Source of the DNA: an uncultured Pelagibacteraceae bacterium
GTDB taxonomy: Bacteria; Pseudomonadota; Alphaproteobacteria; Pelagibacterales; Pelagibacteraceae
Assembly (NCBI GenBank): GCA_902618855.1
Contig: CACNCD010000003.1
Coordinates: 33,878-97,877 of the forward strand
Length of the DNA stretch: 64,000 nucleotides
Direction: 5' to 3'
The notes under the pieces were generated by a model, which was given only the letters and a program-made list of their open reading frames with translations, was not told where the DNA came from and ran no database searches. Shown here in pieces: positions 26,077-36,339 of this stretch (positions are counted from its first letter, which is position 1; each line of letters opens with the position of its first letter). The position numbers were made by a program, and so were the translations under genes.

Positions 26077-26793
26077 ATGGCAATAACTACTACTTTTAAT
26101 TATTCACCAAATTTTAAAGATAAAAAAAGGTCAAAAAAAAGTATTAAATTTTTAATATTCCATTACACGGGCATGAAAAGCGAAATAAAAGCCATAAGAA
26201 GATTAACTGATTTTCAATCTCAAGTTGCAAGCCACTATTTAATTAAAGCTAGTGGAGATATAGTTGTTTTTGTTCCAGATTTATATATTGCTTGGCATGC
26301 AGGGCTTTCATCCTGGAAAAAATATAATTTTTTAAATAAAAATTCTATTGGTATTGAAATAAGTAATCCAGGTCATGAATTTGGATATAAAAAATTTTCA
26401 AAAAAACAGATCAATTCTTTAGTGAAATTAAGTAGCTTTTTAATAAAAAAATATAAAATTAATAAAAAAAATATTTTAGGTCATTCGGATATATCTCCAT
26501 TAAGAAAAAAAGATCCTGGTGAGAAATTTCCGTGGGAGTATTTAGCTAAAAGAAATATTGGTTATTGGCACAATATAAAAAAAAATACCTTGATAAAGCT
26601 AAGATATAAAAAATGTAGTAAAATATTTAAAAAACAGTTTTTTAATAATTTATTTAAAATTGGATATTCTAGGATTTATAAGAATCAAAATGAAAAATTA
26701 CTTATAAAAGCTTTTCAAAGACGTTTTAGACCAAAGCTAGTTAATGGCATAATCGACCATGAATGCTTAAAAATAAGTAAAAACTTGATATAG
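26077..26793 (+). CDS. N-acetylmuramoyl-L-alanine amidase, AmpD-like
   Basis: FLIFHYTGMKS, ASHYLIKASGDIVVFVPDLYIAWHAG, GHSDISPLRKKDPGEKFPW. Confidence 0.88.
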   Translation: MAITTTFNYSPNFKDKKRSKKSIKFLIFHYTGMKSEIKAIRRLTDFQSQVASHYLIKASGDIVVFVPDLYIAWHAGLSSWKKYNFLNKNSIGIEISNPGHEFGYKKFSKKQINSLVKLSSFLIKKYKINKKNILGHSDISPLRKKDPGEKFPWEYLAKRNIGYWHNIKKNTLIKLRYKKCSKIFKKQFFNNLFKIGYSRIYKNQNEKLLIKAFQRRFRPKLVNGIIDHECLKISKNLI

Positions 26794-26844
26794 AATTTAT
26801 CATTATTTTCTTGAAAAACTAAAAATTAAGAATATTTTGCTATT

Positions 26845-27200
26845 GCCAGATAAACGACTTATCGCTTTAAATTATTTTAAAGAGGAAAGTCCGGGCTCTA
26901 CAAAGACGCAGTGCCAGGTAATGCCTGGCGGGGGAAACCCTAGGGATAGTGCCACAGAAAATAAACCGCCTCATCAAGGCAAGGGTGAAAAGGTGTGGTA
27001 AGAGCACACCGGCTATATTGGTAACAATTAGCGCATGGAAAACCCCACTGGGAGCAAGACTGAGTAGAGATGACATTGTTGAAAAACTAAAAGCTGTCTT
27101 TGGCTAGTCATCTGGGTTAGTTGCTTGAGCCTAAGAGCGATCTTAGGCCTAGATAAATGATAAGTTTAAACGACAGAACCCGGCTTATAGTTTATCTGGC
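26845..27200 (+). ncRNA. rnpB: RNase P RNA, bacterial type A
   Basis: P1 GCCAGATAAAC pairs with GTTTATCTGGC; conserved GAGGAAAGTCCGGGCTC and ACAGAACCCGGCTTA cores. Confidence 0.95.
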
Positions 27201-27270
27201 TTTCTAAACTCTAACAATTCAACATACAAACCGTTTCAAAATTTAAGTATATCAAGGCTTAAATTAGTTA

Positions 27271-27313
27271 TTGACGTGTAGGTTGAAAACCCATAATATC
27301 CCATATATTCCCA
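27271..27313 (+). promoter_or_regulatory. Predicted mraZ promoter (TTGACG N17 TAATAT) overlapped by three MraZ-box-like repeats
   Basis: ACCCA(27289-27293)-N5-TCCCA(27299-27303)-N5-TCCCA(27309-27313), reverse complement of the TGGGN-N5 operator spacing known for E. coli MraZ; -35-like at 27271-27276, -10-like at 27294-27299. Confidence 0.75.
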
Positions 27314-27340
27314 AATAAGGGAAAAGGGAAATTATGAAAT

Positions 27341-27796
27341 ATGTTTTTATCTACTTACGAAAACAAACTGGACAAAAAGGGACGGGTTTCTGTGCCTGCT
27401 AGTTTTAGATCATATCTTTCAAATTTAGGCTACAATGGAGTAGTTTGCTATCCATCATTTAACAATCAATCAATAGAAGCTTGGCCACAAGATAGAATAG
27501 AAAAAATTTCAAATGCAATCGATGCTTTGAATCCTTTTGAAGAAAAGAAAGATTACTTTGCAACATCAATTTTGTCTGAAAGTATTAATTTACAGTTTGA
27601 TAGCGAGGGAAGAATTTCCTTAACATCGAAACTATTAAAACATGCAAAAATTAAAAATAGCATGTTATTTGTTGGCCAAGGAAAGACATTTCAAATTTGG
27701 GAGCCAACTGCATTTGAAAAATTTAAGGCCCAAGCAAGAAAAAAATCCAATATAAATCGAGCAAGCCTTAAATGGGAAGAGATGGGTAAAAAATAA
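27341..27796 (+). CDS. mraZ: Transcriptional regulator MraZ
   Basis: Two SpoVT/AbrB-like repeats: FLSTYENKLDKKGRVSVPASFR and INLQFDSEGRISLTSKLLKHAKI. Confidence 0.93.
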   Translation: MFLSTYENKLDKKGRVSVPASFRSYLSNLGYNGVVCYPSFNNQSIEAWPQDRIEKISNAIDALNPFEEKKDYFATSILSESINLQFDSEGRISLTSKLLKHAKIKNSMLFVGQGKTFQIWEPTAFEKFKAQARKKSNINRASLKWEEMGKK

Positions 27797-27984
27797 TGAG
27801 AAAGATGGAACAAATTATTTTAATGCAAAAGATAGAAAATCTTCAAAACAATTGTTTAACAGCAATAGAAAAATCTATTGAAGGTACTTGGGCATATGAT
27901 TTTTGGACTAATACTTTCGATAAGTTAGAAAAAAACTATAAATTAATAAAAAATGGAGAGGGGATAAATGACAATAAATTTTAA
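27796..27984 (+). CDS. Hypothetical 62-aa protein between mraZ and ftsZ, overlapping both
   Basis: ATG overlaps the mraZ stop (TAATG); stop lies inside the 5' end of ftsZ; charged helical sequence. Confidence 0.65.
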   Translation: MRKMEQIILMQKIENLQNNCLTAIEKSIEGTWAYDFWTNTFDKLEKNYKLIKNGEGINDNKF

Positions 27985-29401
27985 AACACCAGATATAAGA
28001 GAATTAAAACCAAGAATATTAGTTCTTGGGGTTGGTGGAGCTGGAGGAAATGCAATTAATGGAATGATAGATAACGGTCTTCAAGGAGTAGAATTCATAG
28101 CTGTAAACACTGACGCTCAAGACCTTAAACATAGTAAAGCTAAACAGAAAATCCAAATCGGATTGAATTTGACAAAAGGATTAGGAGCTGGATCTAAACT
28201 AGATATTGGTCAGGCTGCAGCCGATGAATCGTTAAATGATATAGTAAATGTTCTTCAGGGTGCAAATATGGTTTTTATAACTGCAGGGATGGGCGGTGGA
28301 ACAGGAACTGGATCTGCGCATGTAATTGCAAGGGCAGCAAAAGAATTAAATATTTTAACAGTTGGAGTTGTTACTCTACCATTTTTATATGAAGGTCCCT
28401 CTAGAATGAGAAGAGCACAACAAGGTTTGGAAGAACTTAGAAAACATGTTGATACAATTATTGTAATACCAAATCAAAATTTGTTTAAAGTAGCAAGTGA
28501 ACAAACTACATTTGAGGAATCTTTTGAACTTTCAAATCATGTTTTGCTTCACGGAGTGCAAAGTATAACAGACTTGATGGTAAGACCTGGTCTAATTAAT
28601 TTAGATTTTGCAGATGTTGAACATGTTATGAGTTCAATGGGCAAAGCAATGATGGGAACAGGCGAAGCTGAGGGTGAAGGAAGGGCAGCAAAAGCAGCTG
28701 AAATGGCAATTACCAATCAATTAATTGACGACTATACACTGAAGGGCGCTAAAGGGTTGCTTGTCAATATTACTGGCGGAAAAGATCTTAAACTTTTTGA
28801 GGTTGACGAAGCAGTAAATAAAGTAAGAGCAGAAGTTGATCCTGAGGCAGAATTAATAATTGGAGCAATAACTGACCCTGCTCTCGAAGGTATTATGAGA
28901 GTTTCAATTGTTGCCACTGCTCTTGATGGTCAACAACCAGAGTCAAAATCAGTAATTAATATGGTTCATAGGATTCAAAATAGAAACCCTGGATACTCTG
29001 ATTTTTCAAATATTAATAATTCTAATAGTTTTAATTTGACTGCTACCGTGTCAAATACCATGACAAGTGGAGCTAATGCATTAAAACTTGAAAATGAAGT
29101 TATAAGTGAGGCAGAGACATCGTCTGATTTAGTTGATGCACATGTGCTTAATACAGAGGATACTGGCACCAATCACAAAATTGAGACAACCGAGATAGAA
29201 AATCCTCAGCCTGCCATGGACGAGGTAAAACCACAAACTTCAAATGGATTGGAAAATTTTGGAATTGAGGAGGAAACTCCAGATCTTTTTAGTTCTAATG
29301 AGGATAATAAAATTCATGAAATCACATCTTCGGAAGACGATGATGTTAACGAGGATGATGATTTTGAAATTCCAGCTTTTTTACGGAGACAAAAAAATTA
29401 A
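27968..29401 (+). CDS. ftsZ: Cell division GTPase FtsZ
   Basis: [28 protein letters not shown] tubulin signature, C-terminal peptide [13 protein letters not shown]. Confidence 0.98.
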   Translation: MTINFKTPDIRELKPRILVLGVGGAGGNAINGMIDNGLQGVEFIAVNTDAQDLKHSKAKQKIQIGLNLTKGLGAGSKLDIGQAAADESLNDIVNVLQGANMVFITAGMGGGTGTGSAHVIARAAKELNILTVGVVTLPFLYEGPSRMRRAQQGLEELRKHVDTIIVIPNQNLFKVASEQTTFEESFELSNHVLLHGVQSITDLMVRPGLINLDFADVEHVMSSMGKAMMGTGEAEGEGRAAKAAEMAITNQLIDDYTLKGAKGLLVNITGGKDLKLFEVDEAVNKVRAEVDPEAELIIGAITDPALEGIMRVSIVATALDGQQPESKSVINMVHRIQNRNPGYSDFSNINNSNSFNLTATVSNTMTSGANALKLENEVISEAETSSDLVDAHVLNTEDTGTNHKIETTEIENPQPAMDEVKPQTSNGLENFGIEEETPDLFSSNEDNKIHEITSSEDDDVNEDDDFEIPAFLRRQKN

Positions 29402-29449
29402 TGGTCTTCGAAAAAAAATATGTGTGCCACTATACTACCGGAAAAGCAT

Positions 29450-30430
29450 ATGCATTACCCGGTACTGCTAAATGAAATTATTAGCATTATTTCCCCTCAA
29501 TATGGTGGCACATTTATTGACTGTACTTTTGGACAAGGTGGCTATTCATCAAAGATTTTAGAGTTTCCAGATACAAAAGTAATCGCAATTGATAGAGATA
29601 AAGACTCTCTCAAAAAAAGTACAGATATAAAATTAAAGTTTGAAGGGAGATTTTTTTTTAAAAATTTAAAATTTAGTCAACTAAATAATTTAAAACTTAA
29701 AAATGAAAATGTAAAAGCTATAATTTTTGATCTTGGCTATTCCTATTCACAAATAAAAGATAATAAAAAAGGACTTTCTTTTGACTCAAAAGGAGAATTG
29801 AATATGAAAATGGGTCTCAATGATTTTTCTGCTTCAGATGTGATTAACAAACTTGATGAAAAGGAATTAGAACAAATATTCAAATTTTTTGGAGAAGAAC
29901 GAGAAAGTAAAAAAATTGCAAGAGAAATAGTTTTAAAAAGAAAAGTAAAAAAAATAAATACTGAAGAATTAGTAAAAATAATTGAAAAAACCAAAAAAAT
30001 AAAAAACTTTAAGATTCATAGCGCTACAAAAGTTTTTCAAGCACTAAGAATATTTGTAAATAAAGAAATAAGTGAATTAATTTATGGACTTATAAATGCA
30101 ACAAAAACTTTAAAAAAGGATGGAGTTATTGCTGTTGTTAGTTTTCATTCATTAGAGGACAAAATAATTAAATATTTTTTTAAAAGTTTATCTGAGGCAA
30201 AAAGTATTTCAAGATACGTACCGAAAACTCCAACAAAAAAAAATCTTCTTAATCTTATTAGCAAAAAACCTATTCTACCTTCATCAACTGAAGTAAAGCA
30301 AAACCCACCCTCAAGATCAGCAAAATTAAGATATGCAGTTAAAAAGTACGAATTTTACAATTTTGAAACAGATATTTTAAATAAATTTAAATATTTAATT
30401 GATATTGAAAATTATTCAAAAAAATTATGA
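29450..30430 (+). CDS. rsmH: 16S rRNA (cytosine1402-N4)-methyltransferase (start trimmed to MHYPVLLNE)
   Basis: [54 protein letters not shown]. Confidence 0.94.
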   Translation: MHYPVLLNEIISIISPQYGGTFIDCTFGQGGYSSKILEFPDTKVIAIDRDKDSLKKSTDIKLKFEGRFFFKNLKFSQLNNLKLKNENVKAIIFDLGYSYSQIKDNKKGLSFDSKGELNMKMGLNDFSASDVINKLDEKELEQIFKFFGEERESKKIAREIVLKRKVKKINTEELVKIIEKTKKIKNFKIHSATKVFQALRIFVNKEISELIYGLINATKTLKKDGVIAVVSFHSLEDKIIKYFFKSLSEAKSISRYVPKTPTKKNLLNLISKKPILPSSTEVKQNPPSRSAKLRYAVKKYEFYNFETDILNKFKYLIDIENYSKKL

Positions 30431-30735
30431 AGAAAACACTTTTGTTCATAGTAATTATTTCTTTAATAGTGATTACAACTCTCACTAAAAATTCTACAAT
30501 AAAATTGGAAAACCAAATTTTCAATGCAAAAGAAAATATAAGTTTATTAAAAGATAAATATGAGCTTATTCGACTTGATTATAACTATCTAACAAATCCA
30601 AAAAAATTATTAGATTATCAGGCTCAATATTTTGAGAATGAACTGTCCAAAATTGAAATTAAGCAAATTAAAGAATTAATTATAAATGATGAAAAAATAT
30701 TAATCAGAGATTTTAAAACATTTAGCAATGAGTGA
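30427..30735 (+). CDS. FtsL-like short bitopic division protein
   Basis: 102 aa, single N-terminal TM plus coiled coil, between rsmH and ftsI. Confidence 0.65.
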   Translation: MKKTLLFIVIISLIVITTLTKNSTIKLENQIFNAKENISLLKDKYELIRLDYNYLTNPKKLLDYQAQYFENELSKIEIKQIKELIINDEKILIRDFKTFSNE

Positions 30736-32419
30736 AAATAATTTTGAAAGAATAGTTATTGAAGATTACAAAAGCGATTTCTTATATAAAAAAAATAAGT
30801 CAAATTTGAATATTACTTTCAACAGAATCGCATTTATATTTTTTGTTTTTTTAATTGTTTGTTCAATATATTCGATAAGAGTTGTATATTTGGGAGGTCT
30901 AAATATTTCAAAAGTAGAAAATATTACCCATCCTTTAAAGTCAAACTATAGAGCTGACATCATTGATAATAATGGAAGTTTTATAGTAAAATCAGTAAGA
31001 ACTACAGATGTAGGCATTAATCCAAAGCTTGTTATGGATAAAAAAAAACTACTTGTAAGTTTACAGTTAATTTTTCCTAATAAAGATTTTACGAAAATTA
31101 AAAAAAAAATTTACAAGAAAAAGTTCTTTTACCTAAAAAAAAAAATTAGCCAGCAACAGTATGAAAAACTTCGTTTACTTGGAGAAAAATCTATTATCTT
31201 TGAAGAAAAATTAACAAGAATCTATCCCCAAGAAAATTTATTTAGCCATGTAATTGGTCAAATAGACAATGATAACAATGGAATTTCAGGAATTGAAAAA
31301 TTTTTCGATTATGAACTTAAAACTAGAAAAGATCCCTTAGAACTAACAGTTGATACTGATATTCAATTTTTAGTAAGAGAGGAACTTTTAAAATTCGAAG
31401 ATATTTTTAGAAGCAAAGGGTCAGCTGCAATTTTAATGAACGTAAAGAACGGTAATATTATTTCAATGGTTTCTTTACCTGATTTCAATCTTAATAAAAG
31501 AGAACAGATTAATGATGTGAAATTTATTAATAGAGCAACAAAAGGAGTGTATGAACTTGGTTCAGTTTTTAAAACATTCACTATAGCGGCAGGAATAAAT
31601 GAGGGAGAGATTGAACCAGGTACAATTTTTGAAGACCTGCCAAAAAGTATTACTTGTGCTGGAAGACCAATTAGAGAATATGATAATGAAATTCCAGCTA
31701 ATCTAACTGCAGAGGATATTTTAATAAGATCTGGAAATATTGGATCGGTCAGAATTGCACAAATATTAGGCGTTGAAAAATTTAAAAATTTTTTAGAGAA
31801 AATTGGTGTTTTAAACAAAATTGAATTTGATATTGAAGAAGTGGGTCAACCCATACCATTTAGATGGGGAAAGTGTAAACTAGCTACATCATCATTTGGG
31901 CATGGCATCACTACAACACCCTTACAATTAGCAAAAGCTTATGCAATAATTGCAAATGGTGGCTACAATATAAGACCTACATTAATTAAAAAAAATATTT
32001 CAGATAATAAAATTAAAAGTAGAGTTTTAAACGATGGTGTATCAAAAAAGATTAATAAAATATTAAGGAAAATTGTTTCAACAAAAGAGGGAACAGCGGG
32101 ATTTGCTAATATTAAAGGGTACCAGGTCGGTGGAAAAACAGGTACCGCTCAAAAAACGATAGGAGGCAAATATTCAAAGAATAAAGTAAATACTTTTGTT
32201 GCTGTTTTTCCAACCTCTAAACCACAATATGTTTTAGTAATTTTATTGGATGAACCTAAACCAAGTAAAGATTATATTTATCATTACAAAGATGGCTCGG
32301 GTTGGAAATATAAGGGAACTGCATACAATACAGCCGGCTGGACATCTGTTGAGGTTGCAGGCAAAATAATAGAGAAAATTGGACCTATTTTAGCCACAAA
32401 ATATATCGAAGTTAAATAA
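30728..32419 (+). CDS. ftsI: Peptidoglycan transpeptidase FtsI/PBP3
   Basis: Transpeptidase motifs: YELGSVFKTFT (SxxK), SGN (RSGNIGSVRIA), KTGTAQKT. Confidence 0.94.
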   Translation: MSENNFERIVIEDYKSDFLYKKNKSNLNITFNRIAFIFFVFLIVCSIYSIRVVYLGGLNISKVENITHPLKSNYRADIIDNNGSFIVKSVRTTDVGINPKLVMDKKKLLVSLQLIFPNKDFTKIKKKIYKKKFFYLKKKISQQQYEKLRLLGEKSIIFEEKLTRIYPQENLFSHVIGQIDNDNNGISGIEKFFDYELKTRKDPLELTVDTDIQFLVREELLKFEDIFRSKGSAAILMNVKNGNIISMVSLPDFNLNKREQINDVKFINRATKGVYELGSVFKTFTIAAGINEGEIEPGTIFEDLPKSITCAGRPIREYDNEIPANLTAEDILIRSGNIGSVRIAQILGVEKFKNFLEKIGVLNKIEFDIEEVGQPIPFRWGKCKLATSSFGHGITTTPLQLAKAYAIIANGGYNIRPTLIKKNISDNKIKSRVLNDGVSKKINKILRKIVSTKEGTAGFANIKGYQVGGKTGTAQKTIGGKYSKNKVNTFVAVFPTSKPQYVLVILLDEPKPSKDYIYHYKDGSGWKYKGTAYNTAGWTSVEVAGKIIEKIGPILATKYIEVK

Positions 32420-32423
32420 CCTT

Positions 32424-35264
32424 ATGTTGATAGGGAACTACTTTAAAAATATAAATTCAAAATTTAAAAACCATAAATTTTCAGGTTTAAGTTTTAATAG
32501 CACAAAATGCAAAAAAAATTATATTTTTTTTGCAGTAAAAGGAAATAATAATGATGGAAATAGATATATATCCCATGCAATAAAAAATGGTGCAAAAACA
32601 ATAATATCAAACAATAATTTCGAGGGTAAAAAAAATGATGTTTTGTTTATAAAGTCATCGAATGTAAGAAAATTAATCGCTGAAATTGCAAATAAAGTTT
32701 ATAAAAAAAAACCTAAGAATCTTGTTGCAGTTACTGGAACAAATGGCAAATCATCAATTGCTAATTTTTATTTTCAAATATTAAAATTAAATAAAAAAAA
32801 AGTGGCATCAATTGGAACTTTAGGAATTCAAACAAACTTAAACAAAAAAAATTTAGAAAACACAACAATAGATCCTATAGAATTATCAAAATATCTTCTA
32901 AAATTAAAAGATCAAAATATTGACGATGTAATACTGGAAGCTTCGAGCCATGGATTAAAACAATATCGTCTTGATGGATTAAACTTTAAAATTGGAATAT
33001 TTACTAATTTATCTCGTGATCATTTAGATTATCATAAATCTTTTAAAGATTATTTAAATTCAAAACTTCATTTATTCAAAAAATTATTACAGAAAAATTC
33101 AAAAGTAATTACAGATTTAGATATTCCAGAGTATAAAAAAATTAAGTCAATAGTCAGAAGAAAAAGACTCCAATTAAATACAATATCAAATAAGTATGGT
33201 GATTTAAATCTCATATCTCATAAATATAAGGGAGAAAAACAAATTTTGAAAATTAGCTACAAAAATAGACTACATACTCTCGAATTGAATTTGATCGGTA
33301 AAATTCAATTAAAAAATCTTTTAATGTCGATGATAGCAGCAAATATGAGCAATATCGATTTTAAAAAAGTAGTAAATGTTGTAAAAAAAATTAAATCTGT
33401 TGCAGGACGTTTTGAGAAAATTGGAACATTAAAAAATAAATCACTAGTAATATTAGATTATGCACATACACCTGATGCCTTAAAAATATGTTTGCAGAAT
33501 ATTAAAGATCAATTTCAAAATAGAAAAATTTCATTAGTTTTTGGATGTGGTGGAGAGAGAGATAAAAATAAAAGACCTATGATGGGGAAAATAGCTAATA
33601 ATTATTGTGATAAGATTTATTTGACTGATGATAACCCTAGAAATGAAAATCCAGGAAAAATAAGAGCTGATATAAAAAGAAAAATAAAAAGATCTAAATT
33701 ACATGAAATTTCTAATAGAGAAATAGCAATTAAACACAGTATTCAAAATTTAAGTTCAGGAGAAATTTTAGTAGTAGCGGGAAAAGGACATGAAAAAGTA
33801 CAGGATTATGGAAAATATAAAAATTTTTTTTCAGATAAAGATTGTATTCAAAAATATATAAATAAAAAAAATAAAGAACTAAATAAGGATCTCAAATTAA
33901 ATATAATAAATGATATAAGAAAAAACAAAAAAATATCTTTTAAAGGAAAAATCAGAAATGCATCAATTAATTCAAAAGAAATAAAAAAAAATGATATTTT
34001 TTTTGCAATTCAGGGAAAAAACAAAGATGGAAATAAGTTTATCGGAGAAGCTTTTAATAAAGGCGCGTCTTTAGCTGTTGTAAATAAAATTGATAAATCC
34101 AAAAAAAGGAACAGGCAAATAAAAGTTGAAAATACCCTTGCTTTCCTAACAAAAACTTCAGAAATTATCAGACAAAACTCTTTATCCAAAATTATAGCGA
34201 TTACGGGAAGTTGTGGAAAAACTTCCCTAAAAGAACTTTTAAGGAAAACTTTAAGTAGATTTGGAAATGTAAGTTCCTCTCCTAAATCTTTTAATAATAA
34301 ATATGGTGTACCACTAAGTCTATTTAATCTGAATGTAAATCACGACTATGGAGTTTTTGAAGCTGGCATGGATAAAAAAGGCGAGATAGATAGATTAACT
34401 AAAATAATTAAACCTGATGTCGGTATAATTACCAATATATCTTATGCTCATGCAAAAAATTTTAAAAACATAAACCAAATAGCTTTAGCTAAGGCTGAAA
34501 TAATCAACAACATAAAACCAGGTGGTTTAATAATATTAAATGCTGATGATAGCTTTTTTTCTCTACATAAAAAAATAGCTCTTAAGAAAAAGTTACAGGT
34601 TTTGACCTTTGGCATGTATAAAAAAGCTAATGTACAATTTAGATCAATTTCAAGAAATAAAAATAATTTTAAAATTTCGGTAGCAATAAATAATAAAAAA
34701 ACTTTTTTTAATTTGTCTAGCAACTTTGAAAATTTTATAAAAAATATACTGGCGGTAATTACTGTTATTTCATATTTTACAGATCCGTTTAAATTGGACA
34801 AAAATATTTTTAGGAATTTTCAAACACCAGAGGGCAGAGGAGATATTTTAAAAATTAAAATTAATAAAAAGAACATTAATTTAGTTGATGAAAGTTATAA
34901 TTCGAATCCGCTTTCATTAAAAAGTGCAATACAAAATTTTAATATGATAAAAACTCGCAATAAAAAATATATGATTTTAGGAGATATGATGGAGCTGGGA
35001 AGGCACTCAAAAATTCAACATAGAAAAATAGCGCCAATTATTAATTCTTCTGGAATCGATAAAATTAATATCTTGGGGAATCACATAAAAGAAACCTTTA
35101 AAAATATAAAACCTGTAAAAAAAGGATTAATTTTAAGTGAAAGTTTACAAATAATTGATTTGATTAAAAATCAATTAAATAATAATGATTATTTAATGAT
35201 CAAAGGATCAAATTCGACAGGACTTAACAAATTCACAAAAGAACTTAAAAAAAATGTTATATAG
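32424..35264 (+). CDS. MurE-MurF fusion (UDP-MurNAc-tripeptide synthetase plus tripeptidyl:D-Ala-D-Ala ligase)
   Basis: 946 aa with two Mur-ligase modules: VTGTNGKSSIANF (MurE half) and ITGSCGKTSLKELL (MurF half). Confidence 0.93.
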   Translation: MLIGNYFKNINSKFKNHKFSGLSFNSTKCKKNYIFFAVKGNNNDGNRYISHAIKNGAKTIISNNNFEGKKNDVLFIKSSNVRKLIAEIANKVYKKKPKNLVAVTGTNGKSSIANFYFQILKLNKKKVASIGTLGIQTNLNKKNLENTTIDPIELSKYLLKLKDQNIDDVILEASSHGLKQYRLDGLNFKIGIFTNLSRDHLDYHKSFKDYLNSKLHLFKKLLQKNSKVITDLDIPEYKKIKSIVRRKRLQLNTISNKYGDLNLISHKYKGEKQILKISYKNRLHTLELNLIGKIQLKNLLMSMIAANMSNIDFKKVVNVVKKIKSVAGRFEKIGTLKNKSLVILDYAHTPDALKICLQNIKDQFQNRKISLVFGCGGERDKNKRPMMGKIANNYCDKIYLTDDNPRNENPGKIRADIKRKIKRSKLHEISNREIAIKHSIQNLSSGEILVVAGKGHEKVQDYGKYKNFFSDKDCIQKYINKKNKELNKDLKLNIINDIRKNKKISFKGKIRNASINSKEIKKNDIFFAIQGKNKDGNKFIGEAFNKGASLAVVNKIDKSKKRNRQIKVENTLAFLTKTSEIIRQNSLSKIIAITGSCGKTSLKELLRKTLSRFGNVSSSPKSFNNKYGVPLSLFNLNVNHDYGVFEAGMDKKGEIDRLTKIIKPDVGIITNISYAHAKNFKNINQIALAKAEIINNIKPGGLIILNADDSFFSLHKKIALKKKLQVLTFGMYKKANVQFRSISRNKNNFKISVAINNKKTFFNLSSNFENFIKNILAVITVISYFTDPFKLDKNIFRNFQTPEGRGDILKIKINKKNINLVDESYNSNPLSLKSAIQNFNMIKTRNKKYMILGDMMELGRHSKIQHRKIAPIINSSGIDKINILGNHIKETFKNIKPVKKGLILSESLQIIDLIKNQLNNNDYLMIKGSNSTGLNKFTKELKKNVI

Positions 35265-36339
35265 TTTGTCACTCAATTTTGTAGAAGTATTTACATTCCT
35301 TAATGTATTTAAATATTTGACTGTAAGAACAGGACTAGCAGTTTTTACCTCAATGTTTGTAGTATTTATTGTTGGGACTCCATTTATAAAATTTTTTTCA
35401 ACTAAACAAATTTTAGATCCAATTAGAGAGGATGGTCCAAGTGAACATATTATAAAAAAAATTGGTACGCCAACAATGGGAGGTGTTTTAATTTTATTGG
35501 GCCTTTTTTCGGGGATATTACTTTGGGGAGATTTATCGAATTTTTTTATATGGTTTTTAATTTTTATAGTTGGGTCTTATGGATTATTAGGTGCATATGA
35601 CGATTACAGAAAAATTAAATATAAAAATTCTTCTGGTGTTTCTTTTAAATTTAAAATTATTACACAAATCCTAATTGCAGTAGTAGGCATTATATTCTTA
35701 ACATATTTTACTGAACACTCAGAGCTTGAATATTTATATTTTCCTTTTTTTAAAAATCTAATGATTAATTTAGGATGGTTTTTTATCCCTTTTTCTGTTT
35801 TTATAATAGTTGGTTCATCTAATGCAGTAAACTTAACTGATGGTCTCGATGGGCTTGCAACAGTCCCAGTTATATTAGTTGCGGGATGTTTTGCTTTTAT
35901 AAGCTATGTTACCGGGAATATTGTTTTTTCTGATTATCTTCAAATTCCTTATATTGAGGGAATAGGTGAAGTGTCAGTTTTTTGTGGTTCTATAATTGGA
36001 GCTTGTATAGGCTTTTTATGGTTTAATGCACCTCCTGCAAAAATTTTTATGGGAGATACCGGATCACTTTCACTTGGTGGATCCCTGGGGGCAATTGGCA
36101 TTATTACAAAACATGAAATTGTTTTAGCGATTACTGGAGGATTATTTGTGTTAGAGGCAATATCTGTAATTGTTCAAGTTATGTCTTATAAAATTACCGG
36201 TAAAAGAGTTTTTAAAATGGCACCAATACACCATCACTTTGAAAAGAAAGGTTGGCCCGAGTCAACTGTAGTAGTTAGATTCTGGATTATTTCGATCATT
36301 TTGGCAATGATAGGTCTGGCAACTTTAAAATTCAGGTAA
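35254..36339 (+). CDS. mraY: Phospho-MurNAc-pentapeptide transferase
   Basis: GTPTMGGVLIL, NAVNLTDGLDGLA, FMGDTGSLSLGG, APIHHHFEKKGWPE. Confidence 0.97.
   Translation: MLYSLSLNFVEVFTFLNVFKYLTVRTGLAVFTSMFVVFIVGTPFIKFFSTKQILDPIREDGPSEHIIKKIGTPTMGGVLILLGLFSGILLWGDLSNFFIWFLIFIVGSYGLLGAYDDYRKIKYKNSSGVSFKFKIITQILIAVVGIIFLTYFTEHSELEYLYFPFFKNLMINLGWFFIPFSVFIIVGSSNAVNLTDGLDGLATVPVILVAGCFAFISYVTGNIVFSDYLQIPYIEGIGEVSVFCGSIIGACIGFLWFNAPPAKIFMGDTGSLSLGGSLGAIGIITKHEIVLAITGGLFVLEAISVIVQVMSYKITGKRVFKMAPIHHHFEKKGWPESTVVVRFWIISIILAMIGLATLKFR

Noticed and set aside
26867-27076. 69-aa minus-strand ORF
   Set aside because: Lies entirely inside the RNase P RNA gene, which explains the conserved sequence.
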